Assembly (NCBI GenBank): GCA_963931925.1
Contig: OZ007569.1
Span: forward strand, 75,135,400 to 75,199,399
DNA: 64,000 nucleotides
Reading direction: 5' to 3'
Source of the DNA: Onchidella celtica
Taxonomy: Eukaryota > Mollusca > Gastropoda > Systellommatophora > Onchidiidae
Made by a program: the position numbers and the translations under genes. The notes beneath the pieces are model-generated. The model ran no database searches. It had not been told where the DNA came from and worked only from the letters and a program-made list of their open reading frames with translations. Shown here piece by piece: positions 37,594 through 50,240 of the stretch. Numbering within the stretch: the first letter of the stretch is position 1; every line of letters starts with the position of its first letter.

Positions 37594-38671
37594 TGGCTAC
37601 ATTAACGCTCACCGTTGACTGTTAGAGAGGCTCTGAGTAGTTGAAAAACAGATCGATGTTACGAGAAAAAACACTAAAAACGAAAGCACAAAAATGCGCA
37701 TACTTACAGTAAATAAGACTCTTATGAAGAACATAGTAAAACATGAGAGACCGCACAGTAGATCTATTACAATTCTTCTTCTTCTTCTTCTTTCATGCAC
37801 CAATCTAAATCTGCAGATTTGTTCTTTTAAGAAAATCTACGGTTTTCTGCAGTTCTGGCAGAGCACCATAGAGTTTGACATTCAGGTCGGCGGGTTTGGG
37901 CCAATACGTTTTTCATAGTGCTGAGAAGAGTGTGCAGTTCTGCAATATATGCTCTGTATTTTGAGGAGACTGGCTCACATATGGCAGATGTTCCTATTTT
38001 AAACTTGGTGAACATATATGGTGGTGGAGCCTATTGTGGTCCGTTCTTAGTTTAAACAATATCACTTGATCAAACACTTTACTGTATCTGCCAGTTTTTC
38101 AGATATATACCAATAGATAAATAAATAAATAAAATACATTTCTTACCTCAAGCCCCACCTGTCCCGCTACCTCCAATGCAATAACTGCAGAACAGACAGA
38201 CTTTTCCGTCTGCATACCCATAAAAAGTTCATACGAGACTACAGACATTTTACAATTAAAATGCTATTGATTTTTTTAAAAAATGCTTTGTAGATATTAA
38301 TTACTTTGTGGCCATGTATATAGGAATGATCTAGCTCTGCTTTGATTGTTCTTGCGCAAATTCAGTTCATTTTGTTTGTTTTGAATTTAAATTCCAGGCC
38401 TAGAAGAGCAACACAAAATAGTTTATTTATTTGGTCTTAGGAGTTTGAGATCTTCAATCGCTTGAAAGCCAGAGGAACAACTCGGAATGGTTAATTATAG
38501 TAGACCTTTCATCCATTTGAAAGACTGGAACAGAATTCTAAGTTCCCAACTGAATGAATGTGGAATGAGACCATTTGCTTTATTTCTGGGCATACTTGTG
38601 GAATTGGTTCTGAGTAAAACAGATCTGAGATGTACCATAAATTCTATCGTTTGAACCATATCAATCAGTCT
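37594..38671. other. Unassigned AT-rich sequence
   Basis: A short CTT run near 37773-37790 and a TAAA run near 38115-38133. No gene recognised. Confidence 0.6.
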
Positions 38672-38701
38672 TGTTGTTGTTGCTGTTGTTGTTGTTGCTG
38701 T
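38672..38701. repeat. TTG microsatellite
   Basis: About ten TTG/CTG units. Confidence 0.9.
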
Positions 38702-38791
38702 TATCATTTCTATTGAAGGTACAAAAATGTTACAACAAAACAATGTCAACTGCCTTTTCCACACATGTATCTGTGTGATGAGATACCCAGG

Positions 38792-38812
38792 CCGGAAGTG
38801 TGTGTCACGTGA
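38792..38812. promoter_or_regulatory. ETS motif next to an E-box
   Basis: CCGGAAGTG (38792-38800) is followed 3 bp later by GTCACGTGA (38804-38812), a USF/MITF-type E-box. The arrangement parallels 3821-3836. It is promoter-like, but there is no identifiable gene to attach. Confidence 0.25.
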
Positions 38813-39235
38813 GAGTGACGGGTAGGAACACGACCCTTGTGTCGGGTCATGCACGTGCGTGGACGCGCGCTAATACCCTTTACTCACGATGGTGTTCACA
38901 CTGGTCGGTGATGGATGATCGAGTCAGGATCGGTTACCTTCGACTGTGAAGTTCAGCACTTCACCTGGCCTGATGTGCTAGACCCGTTTTGTGTTGCCTA
39001 CTTTTTTTTTCCCTTTTATTGTAATTTTTTATGTTTGGTCTATTTACAATCTGCACGCTCGTGTTTCCTACACCTTTAGACCCATAGTGTTGTTAATCAG
39101 ATCTGCATTCACTACAGTTTGTTTTTAGAGACATTAAAAATTCAATGTCATCGGATATCAGTTTTGTCTTTTGTCCTCTTCCCCTACAGCTCTTGTTCCC
39201 TGCTCTAACCCCTCCCCCACCTTTTTTATAAGGAA

Positions 39236-39408
39236 GTGTACATCCGTACAACATGTTGTATGGATATGGACAGTGTCTATCCGTACAACATGTTGTATGG
39301 ATATGGACAGTGTATATCCGTACAACATGTTGTATGGATATGGACAGTGTCTATCCGTACAACATGTTGTATGGATATGGACAGTGCATATCCGTACAAC
39401 ATGTTTTA
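39236..39408. repeat. 37-bp tandem array containing a 24-bp near-palindrome
   Basis: Units start at 39242, 39279, 39316, 39353 and 39390 (last one partial). The first 24 bp of each is a dyad: left half ATCCGTACAACA, right half TGTTGTATGGAT, pairing at 11 of 12 positions, with a G/T at the other. The 13-bp linker ATGGACAGTG(T/C)(C/A)T alternates CT and AT endings, so the array grew as 74-bp dimers. Frames on both strands are open but low-complexity. Confidence 0.95.
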
Positions 39409-39604
39409 CCAAAAAGCGTGACTGGTGAAGGTTTGCTGAAACCAAACTTGGTATGGTGTTCACGAATTTAAAGTGACAACACATGGAATAGTCAGATGGA
39501 CCTGGGGGCGTGAGGGTCTAGTCAATTTGTATCAATGGGCGGTAGTCAGATTGACTAATCAGGCGAAAAGGGGTTGGGGTAGCCATTGGTGATCGACGTA
39601 CACT

Positions 39605-39675
39605 CAAGTATATTATTAGCGCAGATCACGCAATCTCCGAGCAGAAGTCGGACTGTTTTGCCACTAAGCCGATTC
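39605..39675 (-). mobile_element. tRNA-derived segment (pseudo-tRNA or SINE head), Arg-UCU-like
   Basis: On the minus strand GGCTTAGTGG (39670-39661) is a strong A box and D-arm. It is followed by a perfect 5-bp anticodon stem, TCCGA/TCGGA (39652-39636), enclosing the 7-nt loop CTTCTGC, with T at position 33 and anticodon TCT. The following T-arm is collapsed (GCGTGATCTGCGC) and the acceptor stem does not pair. This is therefore a degraded tRNA or the head of a tRNA-derived SINE, not a functional tRNA. Confidence 0.4.
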
Positions 39676-39756
39676 ATATTTTTAAAAAACTATGCAAATT
39701 AACAAGGTCAGTAACATAGTATTCCGGTGTGTGTTCTACGTCATCGAATTGTGTGC

Positions 39757-39782
39757 GTTGTACGGATGTGCACTGTCCATAT
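39757..39782 (-). repeat. Inverted outlying copy of the 37-bp palindromic repeat
   Basis: These 26 bp match the reverse complement of 39375-39400 with one mismatch. Pairing does not extend beyond. The two arms enclose about 356 bp that include the tRNA-like segment. Confidence 0.85.
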
Positions 39783-41540
39783 ATTTTTGTTTATTTCGAG
39801 GAAACCAATTTTAATGTTTCTCACGTAGGAAAATGTTCAGTCCAAAAATTCACTTTAAAAAATCTGTTCGTGTCTTGTTTAGTATTGTTTTATTTGTTTT
39901 ATTCATTTTTTGTTTTTTTAGTTTGCTGCAATAGGAAGTTCATTTTTCGGTGAAATGCTTTGTCTACTGAGTCTACAAAAACACTGAAATGGTATTTGAG
40001 GAGTAACTACTGGTTCATTCTGTTTGGCCTCGCAAGTTTTTTCTACTTTCATATAACCGCTGAACAAATCTGCAGTAACCTAATTTGTATTCTGAGTATT
40101 CTTGTACACCATTAGATGCTCAAACGAGAGTGCAAATCGTTGTCTACTAATATTTTATGAGCATTAATACCCACTTACTTTGATGGAAACTTAATGTTAA
40201 AAAATATAAAACAACATATTAAAATTGATCAACATTACTTCAGAATGTAAAGGAATTGTACATCAAATTAATCTGTGAATTTCTCAAAGAGAAAACAATG
40301 GAGTTCAACATATCCAGCAGCAGTGAGCTGCATCATTGTTTCATTTCATGAGAATCAAGCAAACCCTTTCAGTGCAAATTCAAGACATAATCGTGTCATC
40401 CATTTTAGAGCATGACAAAGCCGGGAAATCGTCATCATTTTATCGAAATGGTCCACACACGCAAACCATTTGTGTTTTCCTTTGTACAGAGCGGGGGGTT
40501 TAAACTGGGCGATTTCCGCTCATTGAGTACTTGTGAGTGTGCAATGGTCTGGAAAATGACTCCAGATTTCCTGCCTGGCATGGTTCATCCTGGCACTTAT
40601 TACAACACCCTCCTGCCCCGAGAACACAAGGTGGTCTACTAATACTGATATTATCGTCATCATGACTTGTAGCCTGTAAATCATTTTGGTTTCGGTGAAT
40701 GTGTGCTCATTGTTTTTGTTAGTTCGTTTGGGGTTAAAGTTGTGATGGGCGAATGCTTGACTGCCAGATGGGACCTGAGACAAATTGGCTTTCTCCTGTT
40801 GCGTCAACTGGCAGATAACTTTTTTTTTTTCTTTTAAGGTTTTTTGTTGTTATTTTTCCCCCCTAAACTGGGGCCCTCGACCTACAATATCTGTCAAACT
40901 TGATATTATTTCCTTTGTTATAATATGAAGCAAATATCTGCCATGTCGTTAGTTACTTTCTTTCTCAAGAGCAATTTCTACTCATTCACTCAATACGAGA
41001 GGGGTAGAAGGAGAGAGAGGGGGAGAGAAAGAGAAAGAGAAATGAAGAATGGAGAAATTGAGTGTTAAGGCAGAGAGATCACAAGAGCTGAAACTATTGG
41101 AGCAGTTGTCTAGAACAGACTTATGACTATTCACAATCACTTAACTTCAACGTTTAGCATTCTGTTTTCCGTGTCTATCCCCACTCTGACTTTCTCTCAT
41201 AGTACTGTCTACACACACGTGCACACGAGTACTCACGCGCGCAAACACACAAGCTTACTGACGCATATACACACACACACACTTGAACTCACTCATATGC
41301 ATCGACTACCAGATTTGCTTTGTGGAAAAAGGGGGATAATTAATTGAGTCATTTAAAACTCATCAAGCACGTGAATGCCATGTAATAATTGGAAGGTGAG
41401 CTCACCCAAAGGTAGAGCTCTCCCCTTCGGGCCATCAGGTATTAGCACAGATAATGGTCCCATGCTGAAACTGCTCGGGTAGCGACCAGAGGGGGGAGGG
41501 AGTGGCTTGGGGGGGGGGGGAGAAATTAATGAAATAATGA
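39783..41540. other. Unassigned sequence
   Basis: A 76-codon frame (40412-40642, plus) begins right after an acceptor-like TTTTAG but has no recognised domain. CA/CG-rich at 41205-41285. Confidence 0.5.
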
Positions 41541-41690
41541 TAAAAAGGGAGGTGAGAGAGAGAGAGAGAGAGAGAGAGACAGAAGAGAGGAGGGTGGGAG
41601 AGAGAAACACGGGAAAGAGAGAGAGAGAGACAGAGAGGGAAAGAGAGGAAGATGAAACAAAAAAGCAAAGAGAGAAAGAAATTTGTTGAT
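41541..41690. repeat. GA-rich microsatellite
   Basis: (AG)n at about 41553-41579, followed by GAGAGGGAAAG variants. Preceded by a G run at about 41510-41520. Confidence 0.9.
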
Positions 41691-44600
41691 TATGAAGAGA
41701 AAGCAGTAAGACCACCTGGAAATGAAATTATCAACCTTTCTCAGGGCAGTCAGTGGATGTCGATTGTCTTGTTGAAGAAAAATTGTGTGACTCCTTGCGG
41801 CATGTAAAATAGCATGTGCATGAGAGCTGTGAGTGATCCCCTGTAACCTGAGCCAATGCTCTAAGCTATTGGACAAAGGTGTTAACTAGAACGTCATTGT
41901 TCTCAGATTGTCTGATCTCCCGCTATCCCAGTGAATCTCCAGGAAGCAGCTTGCACGTAGATCTCCTCCCTTTCAGTTTCAAAATCGACTATCATATTTC
42001 ACAACTCCACAAATTTCAAACCCGCCATTGACCAGATTTTTTTCCCCGGCTCTCGCATTTGCCAGATGTAATGATATATCAAGTCTCTGCAGGCGAAAAC
42101 CTTTCAACTCCTTCATTAGCATACACGATCGGAGATTATAGAATTGGTGCAGCTTTGAGCGCATTGTGTTTTATTTAGCGTGATCGCTATAAATAAAAAG
42201 ACCAATGTCATGCTCGGGTTGTCTGTTGGCAATGTGGTCTATGTTTCGAGGCTGAGGTAAAATGATAGCGTTGACTAGCTTCATAACTAATTCAGAATGG
42301 GATGCCAATTGTCTCCGCATTGTCCACACCTTATTGCTTTCAATTCATCACTGTCAACAGTTTGGCTTTGTAGTTCCCTTTGTTCATTCATTTATTTATT
42401 TATTACCATTGGGACATTTTTTCAAAATGTGTTGTGAAATTCAATGGTTGTGACATTCTGCAGATTTTCAAAAATCATTAATTATACGTATTCCTCATCA
42501 CTGCAAGCAGAACTTGGTCAGATTTAAAAAAAAAAAAAAATTATCAGTACAACATAATGCAAGACTGATTGGTTGTACTTCCCGCCAACCCCCCCCCCCC
42601 ACCCCCCCCCCTTTTTTTTTTTATAGAGAGAGAATGGATGGGACAAAATTGAGGGAGTGACATAAAGGAAAGAAGGACACAGGATGAAAGAGACAGGAAT
42701 TTTCCTCAGATCTCATAACACAAAGTAGACCTGCGACAGCGCATAGTTTGCATTGAGGTTTAGTACAGAACTTCCACTGTTGGGTCGAGTTTCAAGAAAG
42801 AATGACAAACTTGCCATGGGAATGCAGACATGGATTTCCCACTTACTGAGTCTGGATGCCAATTGTTTGTAAAAGACACAGAATTTATGTTTTATTTTTA
42901 AAATTATCTATCTACATTGTCTGATTTTGACATTTGATAAAAAAAATAGTAGCGAAGATCGACACCTTGGAAAGCTGAAGCATTTGTTTCACATAGGATT
43001 TGAACATGAACTTAGATTTAGGAATGCGATTGTTTCATTGTGATCTCCCTTGGCTGGACACAGGACAAGGACAACGTTGGTCAACAAACAAGAACGTCCT
43101 CCTTTCCTATTTACGTCATCAATAATAGCAAAGATTTCTCAAGCACTTTTATGTAAATCTAACTGGGAAAAACTATTTCAACCCCTGTCCGTCTGCCCAA
43201 GCTATAGAATCTGAAACTTGCAGGATTTTTAACAAGTCCTACCGCCGCTCATGCACCCCCGGATTGACCTGACATTTTAGAGGTGCCTTTCTTTTGGCCT
43301 GCAGACCGTTCTTTCTTAGAGCCACAGACTTGAAAAGGTGAGGAAGAATTGTTTTAAATTTTGCTTTGTATCGTTAATTTCGTTCCTTGATCCTCTCTTT
43401 TCCATAAACACATGAGGTATCCTGTCCTGGGATGCGCTCACTATTAAACACACTGATTCCTGTGCAAATTATTGCCATTTCATGACAATCATCTTCTTGA
43501 ATACCGACAGTGCGCGTAGTGGCATGAACGCTTAAAGGGAGTGCAGAATGACGTCCCTACAGATAAACAAACAAATGAACAAACAACAACAACAAAACAA
43601 CCCGGTATGCCGAGCACCTCGACTGGTATACCAAAAACAAAACAAAACAAAAAAACAAAGTTCATGAACATTTCAACAAATGCCGAAAGGATATGGAAAA
43701 ATAGTTGTCTTACTCTACACACTTTCAACAGCATAGAGGTTCGTTCATTTTGAATCTGTAACGATTGTCGTTTTTTCTAAAAAAAAAAAAAAAAAAGTCT
43801 TATTATTTTAGTAAATAAATAGATAAATAAATGATAGTCCAAACTTGAGGCAGTGCACAAAGTGTCATAATTGTTGTTCACAAGTCGTCACGGAGTTTGA
43901 GGTCCTTACATGTTCACTCTAGAGCTCCACTACAGTATGATCAAGACTGCCCTGAATATTTACATAAACTTAAAAAATAAAAGTAAATAAAATGTACAGA
44001 TATTTCGCTTTTTATTCGACAAATATGCCTGAACTATTGAGAACCACGAAGAAAATGTATTTTCACACTTTCCCTCATTGTGACCTCCTATGTCGCTCAT
44101 TTTTCTCCCGACACAGCCAGTCACGGTATGGAAAACTCACCGCTTGTCTGGTAGTCTTGGCTCATTATTGTCATTAAAGTGTTCAAAACTGTGGCATTAG
44201 CCCGTGTTAAAGACAGAGACGGGGGACAATTCACACATTGTGGAATCAGAGTTATTATCCCTTTGTCTCTGACATGTTGACCGATAAAGATGGTTCTCTC
44301 CTCTTGGTCCTTCTGAGGGTAGGAATTATCGGCAAATAATCCTTCCCTTTGCATTTTCACCCCTCTCTTAATTACACATTATCTCCCTCCCCTCCTCCAA
44401 ACTGCTTTTTGTATTAGTTGTATTAGCAACTGTTTCAAACACAGCCATAATAATTAGTAAATCTTGCTCACACAAACCAGCACAGAATTAAACCACTTCC
44501 ACCACGGAACCTTTCGTTATTTTGTTGAAACACAACGGGTCGGAAACTGTTGGCTTAAGATCAATGATGAAACACGAACAACAGATCCAAGTATTTGACT

Positions 44601-46201
44601 CATGAAAGTTTACAACAGTTAAGTTTTCCATGGCTTCAATGTTTTTGTGAGCGCTAGGATGGGCTCCGACTGATCTGTCGATCTGTTTCTCTTAGGTCCA
44701 GCTGACACTTGGAGAATTGTGTTGCGGCATCGAATATCCCGACATGATAACTATAATTTTTCTTGAAAGTGATGTAAGTACCTAAGGTTTGATATCCACT
44801 ATAAATCATGATCGTCAGCATAGTTTAAGTTCCAGTGCGCCGGAACTATAATTGTTTAAGATACATTTCATTTTCCAGGTGTAACTACCAGACGTTATAG
44901 CCCTTGCAGTTTGCAATAGCTCGAGGTAAAGTATCCTTTCCATCCGTGATGATACTCATGATTTGCTACAATGATTTATACAAATAATTTCATAATTGGC
45001 ACTACGGTCTGCACAGTTGTGAATGAACTGTGGGGCCTTGCGCCACTTTGTGTCAAAGGACGGGAAGAAGTCATGGAAAAACAACAAATTATAGAAAACA
45101 AAATATTACGATGCACTTTAAATGAAAAAAAAAAAAGAAAGTGCCATGAGGCAATGAAATGGTGAGTTACATACTAAGTATATTGACTATTACTTCATGA
45201 AAAGATCCCCGGTATTGTTCAGTTCAGCCCCCCCCCCCCCCCCCGGCCTAGCCGGGAAACATGCAAAAATCGTAGGTGTTTGAAAGAATGAGGTAACAGA
45301 TAGATATTTGGCCAAGTTTATTGTTACTCTAGTCAGTAATGGTTAATGGTCATGTCTGATGCAGTTCTGCCCCAAAAGACGATAGCCCTTATTTCCTGCT
45401 GGTTCTGGCCCTGAGCTATGGAAAATTGTCTCTAGCTTTATTTAGTATGATATTCAGAATTTTATCCACCATCTAAATGTTCCACCAAACTCATCATCTA
45501 GTAAACCAAAACACAAAACTTTAGTTTGTGCCGTAGTCGCAAAAGTAAATTTAAATGATCTTTTCTTCACAATGAACTTCGTCTAAACATGTGGCAATAT
45601 AGAAATCTCACAATTTTGAGCCAAATCCTCACAGACTGTCATTTCATTCATTTTGTATTGTTGAACCCAACACAGCCGCAATAAAACCACACGACAAAAA
45701 AAAGGGTACAGCAAAAACCGCCAACTAACCTCAGAAAGGGAACCAAACAAAATAATAAAACGCAACATCGCACACCAAGCTCAGTTTCCAACATCCACCC
45801 CTTCCCCTCACATTCAAACATCAAACAATGGGAAATGGCATTAACCTCATCATTAGCCAAAATGTGCAGAAAATAACACCCTCTGTTCTCGCTGTATCTG
45901 GACTGGCGTCTCCCCAACACTTCTCTTCATTCTCTCACGCCCCTCCTCTGCAGCCGCTTTCATCCTCTCACCCTCTCTCATCCGATCGACAGTTACAATC
46001 ATCGTCTCTTCCACAGAGCTGTCCAATTAGGTGGAGCAGCCTTTCAAGAGGCTGAAGAGACCAAGGCACAAGTTGGAGACCCGCGGCTTGGCCTTTGCTT
46101 TCCGCTCTCAGGACTGACACTCGCGACTCAAACACAGGAGCTAGTCAAATAGCATCGATACCAGGCATTTAAATATCGTGGCCTCCCAGTTGGTGAACCA
46201 G
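41691..46201. other. Unassigned sequence with homopolymers
   Basis: C runs at about 42588-42611 and 45228-45244, poly-A at about 43780-43796, otherwise unremarkable AT-rich DNA. No recognisable gene in 4.5 kb. Confidence 0.6.
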
Positions 46202-46229
46202 TATAATATAATATAATATAATATAATAC
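46202..46229. repeat. Short TATAA pentamer run
   Basis: About five and a half units, the same motif as the large array at 32943-33141. Confidence 0.9.
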
Positions 46230-46366
46230 ACGAATGATGAAAGGAAAATTGAGCCAGGATATTATTTGCATCTTGGATAGGTATCGAAGTTCCAGAAGGT
46301 TAAAGTTATCAGTTACATCCATAATTCTGCTACCATTATTATCCATCGAACTGGACTTTCTGTGTT

Positions 46367-46517
46367 CCAAGCCTTGCCTAGACCAAATCTTGCCTAAACC
46401 AGACCAAACCTTGCCTAAACTATATCAAATCTTGCCTAAACTAGACCAAACCTTGCTTAAACTGAATCAAACCTTGCCTAAACTAGACCAAATCTTGCGT
46501 AGATCAAATCTTGCCCA
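46367..46517. repeat. 21-bp tandem repeat, about 7 units, dimeric pattern
   Basis: The core CAAATCTTGCCTAAAC recurs every 21 bp. Units alternate CCAA and TCAA starts, giving a 42-bp dimer. The first and penultimate units are 16 bp, each lacking the same AAAC(C/T) segment. One plus frame reads a 7-residue LDQTLPK-type repeat, but no start, splice or family evidence supports a protein. Confidence 0.9.
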
Positions 46518-49500
46518 GGCTTGGTTGAAGCCACATTTTTTTTTCCCCCATACCGACCAATTCATTTAATAGAAAATGTAGCCATTCCCAAAAATAAAAT
46601 ATCGGCCTTTCGACCGATGGCTACTCAAAAAAAAAATAAAAAATACTGTTCACTCAGTGCAAGAATTGATTACCTCAATGTAAAAACGTATCGCGGTGTC
46701 ACGAGCGATGGTTATCACACGTGTCCAAAATCGTGATCATATGTCTTGCCCAGACCAATAATTTTCAAATTTCTTACTTGAAAAGCTCCGAACTTTGATC
46801 ACTGATAAACAGCCCAGTCGAAATCATTTTTTCCTTCCAAATCAAACTAATGCTCTATTGTATTGGCCATACTTTCTTTCTAATTACATATAGATCTAGC
46901 ACGGTACACAGTTTTCCTCGGAAGGCTTCAGTACGGTAATAATAATTTTCTTGATCTGCAATATCGTTCTGATATAATAGTTCCTGGGTATCGCGTAAAT
47001 CAGATGTTACAATCCGCTCAAGTTTAGGGTCAGCCCAACATCTGGGCTCAAAGACTTGATGTCGCGGGCCGAACACATTGAGTCATTCAGGTGGAAATAC
47101 CTGGCCCAGGACAAGTCATGCTCAGGTGTTGCAAGTCGGAATGCTGGGAAATCTTTCATCATTACTCCAAACCTGCAGATTTGTCCGGGTTGCACGCAAA
47201 CCCTGGGGTGATACAACCCGCCCACCCGCCCACTTTCCTTTTTCTTATAGTTTAAATCCCAAATGACAAATGGACAGAGATCTGGTAGAAGTGGAAATCA
47301 GAAACAAAAGAAACTGAAATGACAAGTAGAATGAAATACGTGAATGGAAATACCTGCGGATTCTCTTTTATTTGCAACAGATGCTATGTCATTTCAATAT
47401 ACTCTCGAAAATTGCTCGAAAATAAATAACAGAGCGCTCAATATTTCAGAGGCAGAAGAAAAGAGAGTCTATTGCAACCTTAAATATTTGATACATACTT
47501 TTACATTTTTTTTTGGAGCCTAACGAGATCTGAAAGTCCCGTCTTCTATGTGTCAGGATGAAAAGAGATTGAGCCATTTCAGCACTCATTAGAGATTGGT
47601 AATACTGGCTGACCTATTGTGGCCAGTAAACGTCTTGGTCCTGGTACCAAGTATAAGACCACCAGTATTAAAGTTTTCTGTCAAGTATCAGGTTAAGCTC
47701 ACAGGATTAGACATCCAGAATTACACCTCAGTAACTGGTGTTTAATTAAGACAACCAAGGAGATCAATATGGAATTTCACAGGAGTACATTTTCAGGACC
47801 AAAAACAATTTACGTTTTTTTAATTTTTATTTTACCATGGAAATGCAGTAAGTTGAAAAGTCAGCCACCGTAGCGTTTTGATTAGTACAGAAACAATTGT
47901 AGCGCGATGACCTCATCCAGCAACCTGACCGCATGACTGGCATCAGCATATTGAAAGAATAAGGGTACTGGTACTAACAAGTCCTGAATGATTGAAGGAA
48001 AAACTGATCAGATGAAAGAACACCGGGAATCAGGATAAAGAGCTGAAGGGTCTCAAATCGGATTGCCCTTGACAAGCCTCAAACAACGGCCGTACCAAGA
48101 CACACCAGATGGACAGACAAGGAGAGCCGTGCACTGGGACGGTCAAGCTTTTCCACAATCGTTTTGTTACGGACTGTACGGAGAAATTGGCCTTAGCTGA
48201 CCGTTTTCTACCGAAGAACTTCTGTTAAAAATTCTGAATTTAAACATTTTTCTACGACCTTAACAGAATCACAAAAAAAAAACAAAAAAACTTGGGAAAT
48301 TGGCCCCAATTCGAACTTTAGAATACTAAATTAAAATTTTATTGCAATATAGGAATTACTGAAGAATTTACCTTGAGTTGGATGAGAAATAGTTCATCTT
48401 CAATAGGAGAAAGTGGCGAGGACAAAACCTGTTCAGAATATACGTGTGGAATTTTTATAACGGCCGTTTTGAAAAGATCAGAAGATGAGAGAAATTCTGT
48501 TATGTCCTACCATGTGAGATAATCGTCTTTACTGTAAATTGAAAGGAAATTTGTGCTGCCATCTCAGCAGGTTTACTGTATTCAATATTTTGCAGCGAAT
48601 AACCACGCTCTTGATTGCGTCCACTCAATGTGACCTGAAACATGGCGACAAAATCAAAGGTTTTTCCTTCACATTCAACCTTTCCCAATGACGATAACGT
48701 CGACGTCGATGAGAGGGGAAAAGGCAGATGGTTTTGACCCCAACAGCCCCCAGTTCTGGTGATTGATGGCTCTGTAATGACCAGGCCTTGCTCCGCGCGT
48801 GGACGCAGCCATTGTATGTCGTCATCGCGTGTGTCACAGCGGCCACTTTGAGCCGTTAGCAGGCCTTTGACACGGTTATTTGTGTCGGTTAAGAAGTTGA
48901 AAAGGTTTTGCCAGATAGCCCTAGTGCTGATTTTTGGCCTGGACGTGTGAAGACATTGGGATAAAGGATCCTTGAGTTGCAATGCTTGAATGTGTGAAAT
49001 GTCGCCGCTGCTGCTGGTGGGTGTGGGAAATCCCGAAATGTCAGATACGAGTGTGCAAGTTTTGTTTCTTAAACTCTAATTGTGTGAAGATATTGGACAT
49101 TAGGAAATAGGGGGGAGAGGAGGGGGTGCTTGAAAACATATGTGAGTGCCACAGACAGACAGAAAGAGTGGAAGAACGTAAATAAGGAGAGAGAGAGAGA
49201 GATAAGGCACAAAAGGCTAGAGAGAAAGAACGAACATACCGTCGGGTATTTTTCATATTTTTGTATGTTGTTGTGCATTTTTGCTTTTTCGAGCAAAATG
49301 AGGATTGGAAGCAAGTCGGCAAAATGGCCAAACCACATACAACATTACATCACAAACATACATACCTCGAAAAGTTTTTAACCGATTGGAATGACACTTA
49401 TACGTAATGAAATTAGGAATGAGAGGGCCACTTTCCTGACAAAACCTCAAAATCGGCAAAATGTCGCGTACAACAATTATGGCAAAAGAAAGAAAAAAGC

Positions 49501-50145
49501 CTCGATGTAAGTGTGAGAAGAAATGGCAGAATATTGGTGAACTGTTAGAAGTTGTGGAAAACTTTAACATCAATGAAATCTTTACAAGACGGCGTTTCAT
49601 ATTCAGCCTCCTTGACTGGAAGTTAGCAATGACACAGTAAAAATAATAACTACAACAACAACAACAATAAAACAATGTAAATTACAGACAGAGGGAGTCG
49701 CTTGTCATTTCCTCTGCGTCCGCACGCCAAGTTCCACAATGTAACATCCAGAAAGTAGCCGTTACTCCTGAACATTTATTCTTTTACTCCAATTACTGAC
49801 AAGGTCAGGGCCAAGGAGGGATGACAGGTAAAGTAAAAACCTAAATAAAATTATTATTATTATTAAACTGAAACAAAAATAATGACCGTGTAACTAAAAG
49901 TACCATGAACTAAGAAAGGTGAGAGCTCACGTCAACTATACACACCACTGGTTTTTGGAAAAACAAAATATGACACACTTTGGTACATAAAATGGTGGAA
50001 ATTATGTCAGTCCTAAATGCAGAAATGTAGTTAAATGGTCTGTATGGGAGAATTTTTGTTTGTTTGTTTGTTCAGGGAGTAATTCTTGGCAGTTGTCTGT
50101 CACAATATAACTCTCTTAACTTTGGAACCAAACCCATCCATTTTT

Positions 50146-50151
<6 letters not shown>
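46518..50151. other. Unassigned sequence
   Basis: The longest frame (160 codons, minus, 48500-48982) has no recognisable domain. A short GA run at about 49187-49202. Nothing else stands out. Confidence 0.6.
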
Positions 50152-50220
<69 letters not shown>

Positions 50221-50240
50221 TCTCTCTCCCTCTCTCTCTA
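50152..50240. repeat. CT microsatellite
   Basis: About 40 CT units, with ACTC and CCTC interruptions near the right edge. Confidence 0.97.

Noticed and set aside
39236..39408. CRISPR-like layout (24-bp palindromic repeat, 13-bp spacers)
   Set aside because: Spacers are nearly identical and far too short, and the DNA is eukaryotic; it is a tandem minisatellite.
40412..40642. Possible terminal exon of 76 codons after an acceptor-like TTTTAG
   Set aside because: No recognised domain and no partner exon; length is within chance.
48500..48982. 160-codon minus-strand frame
   Set aside because: No recognisable family; kept only as a chance ORF.
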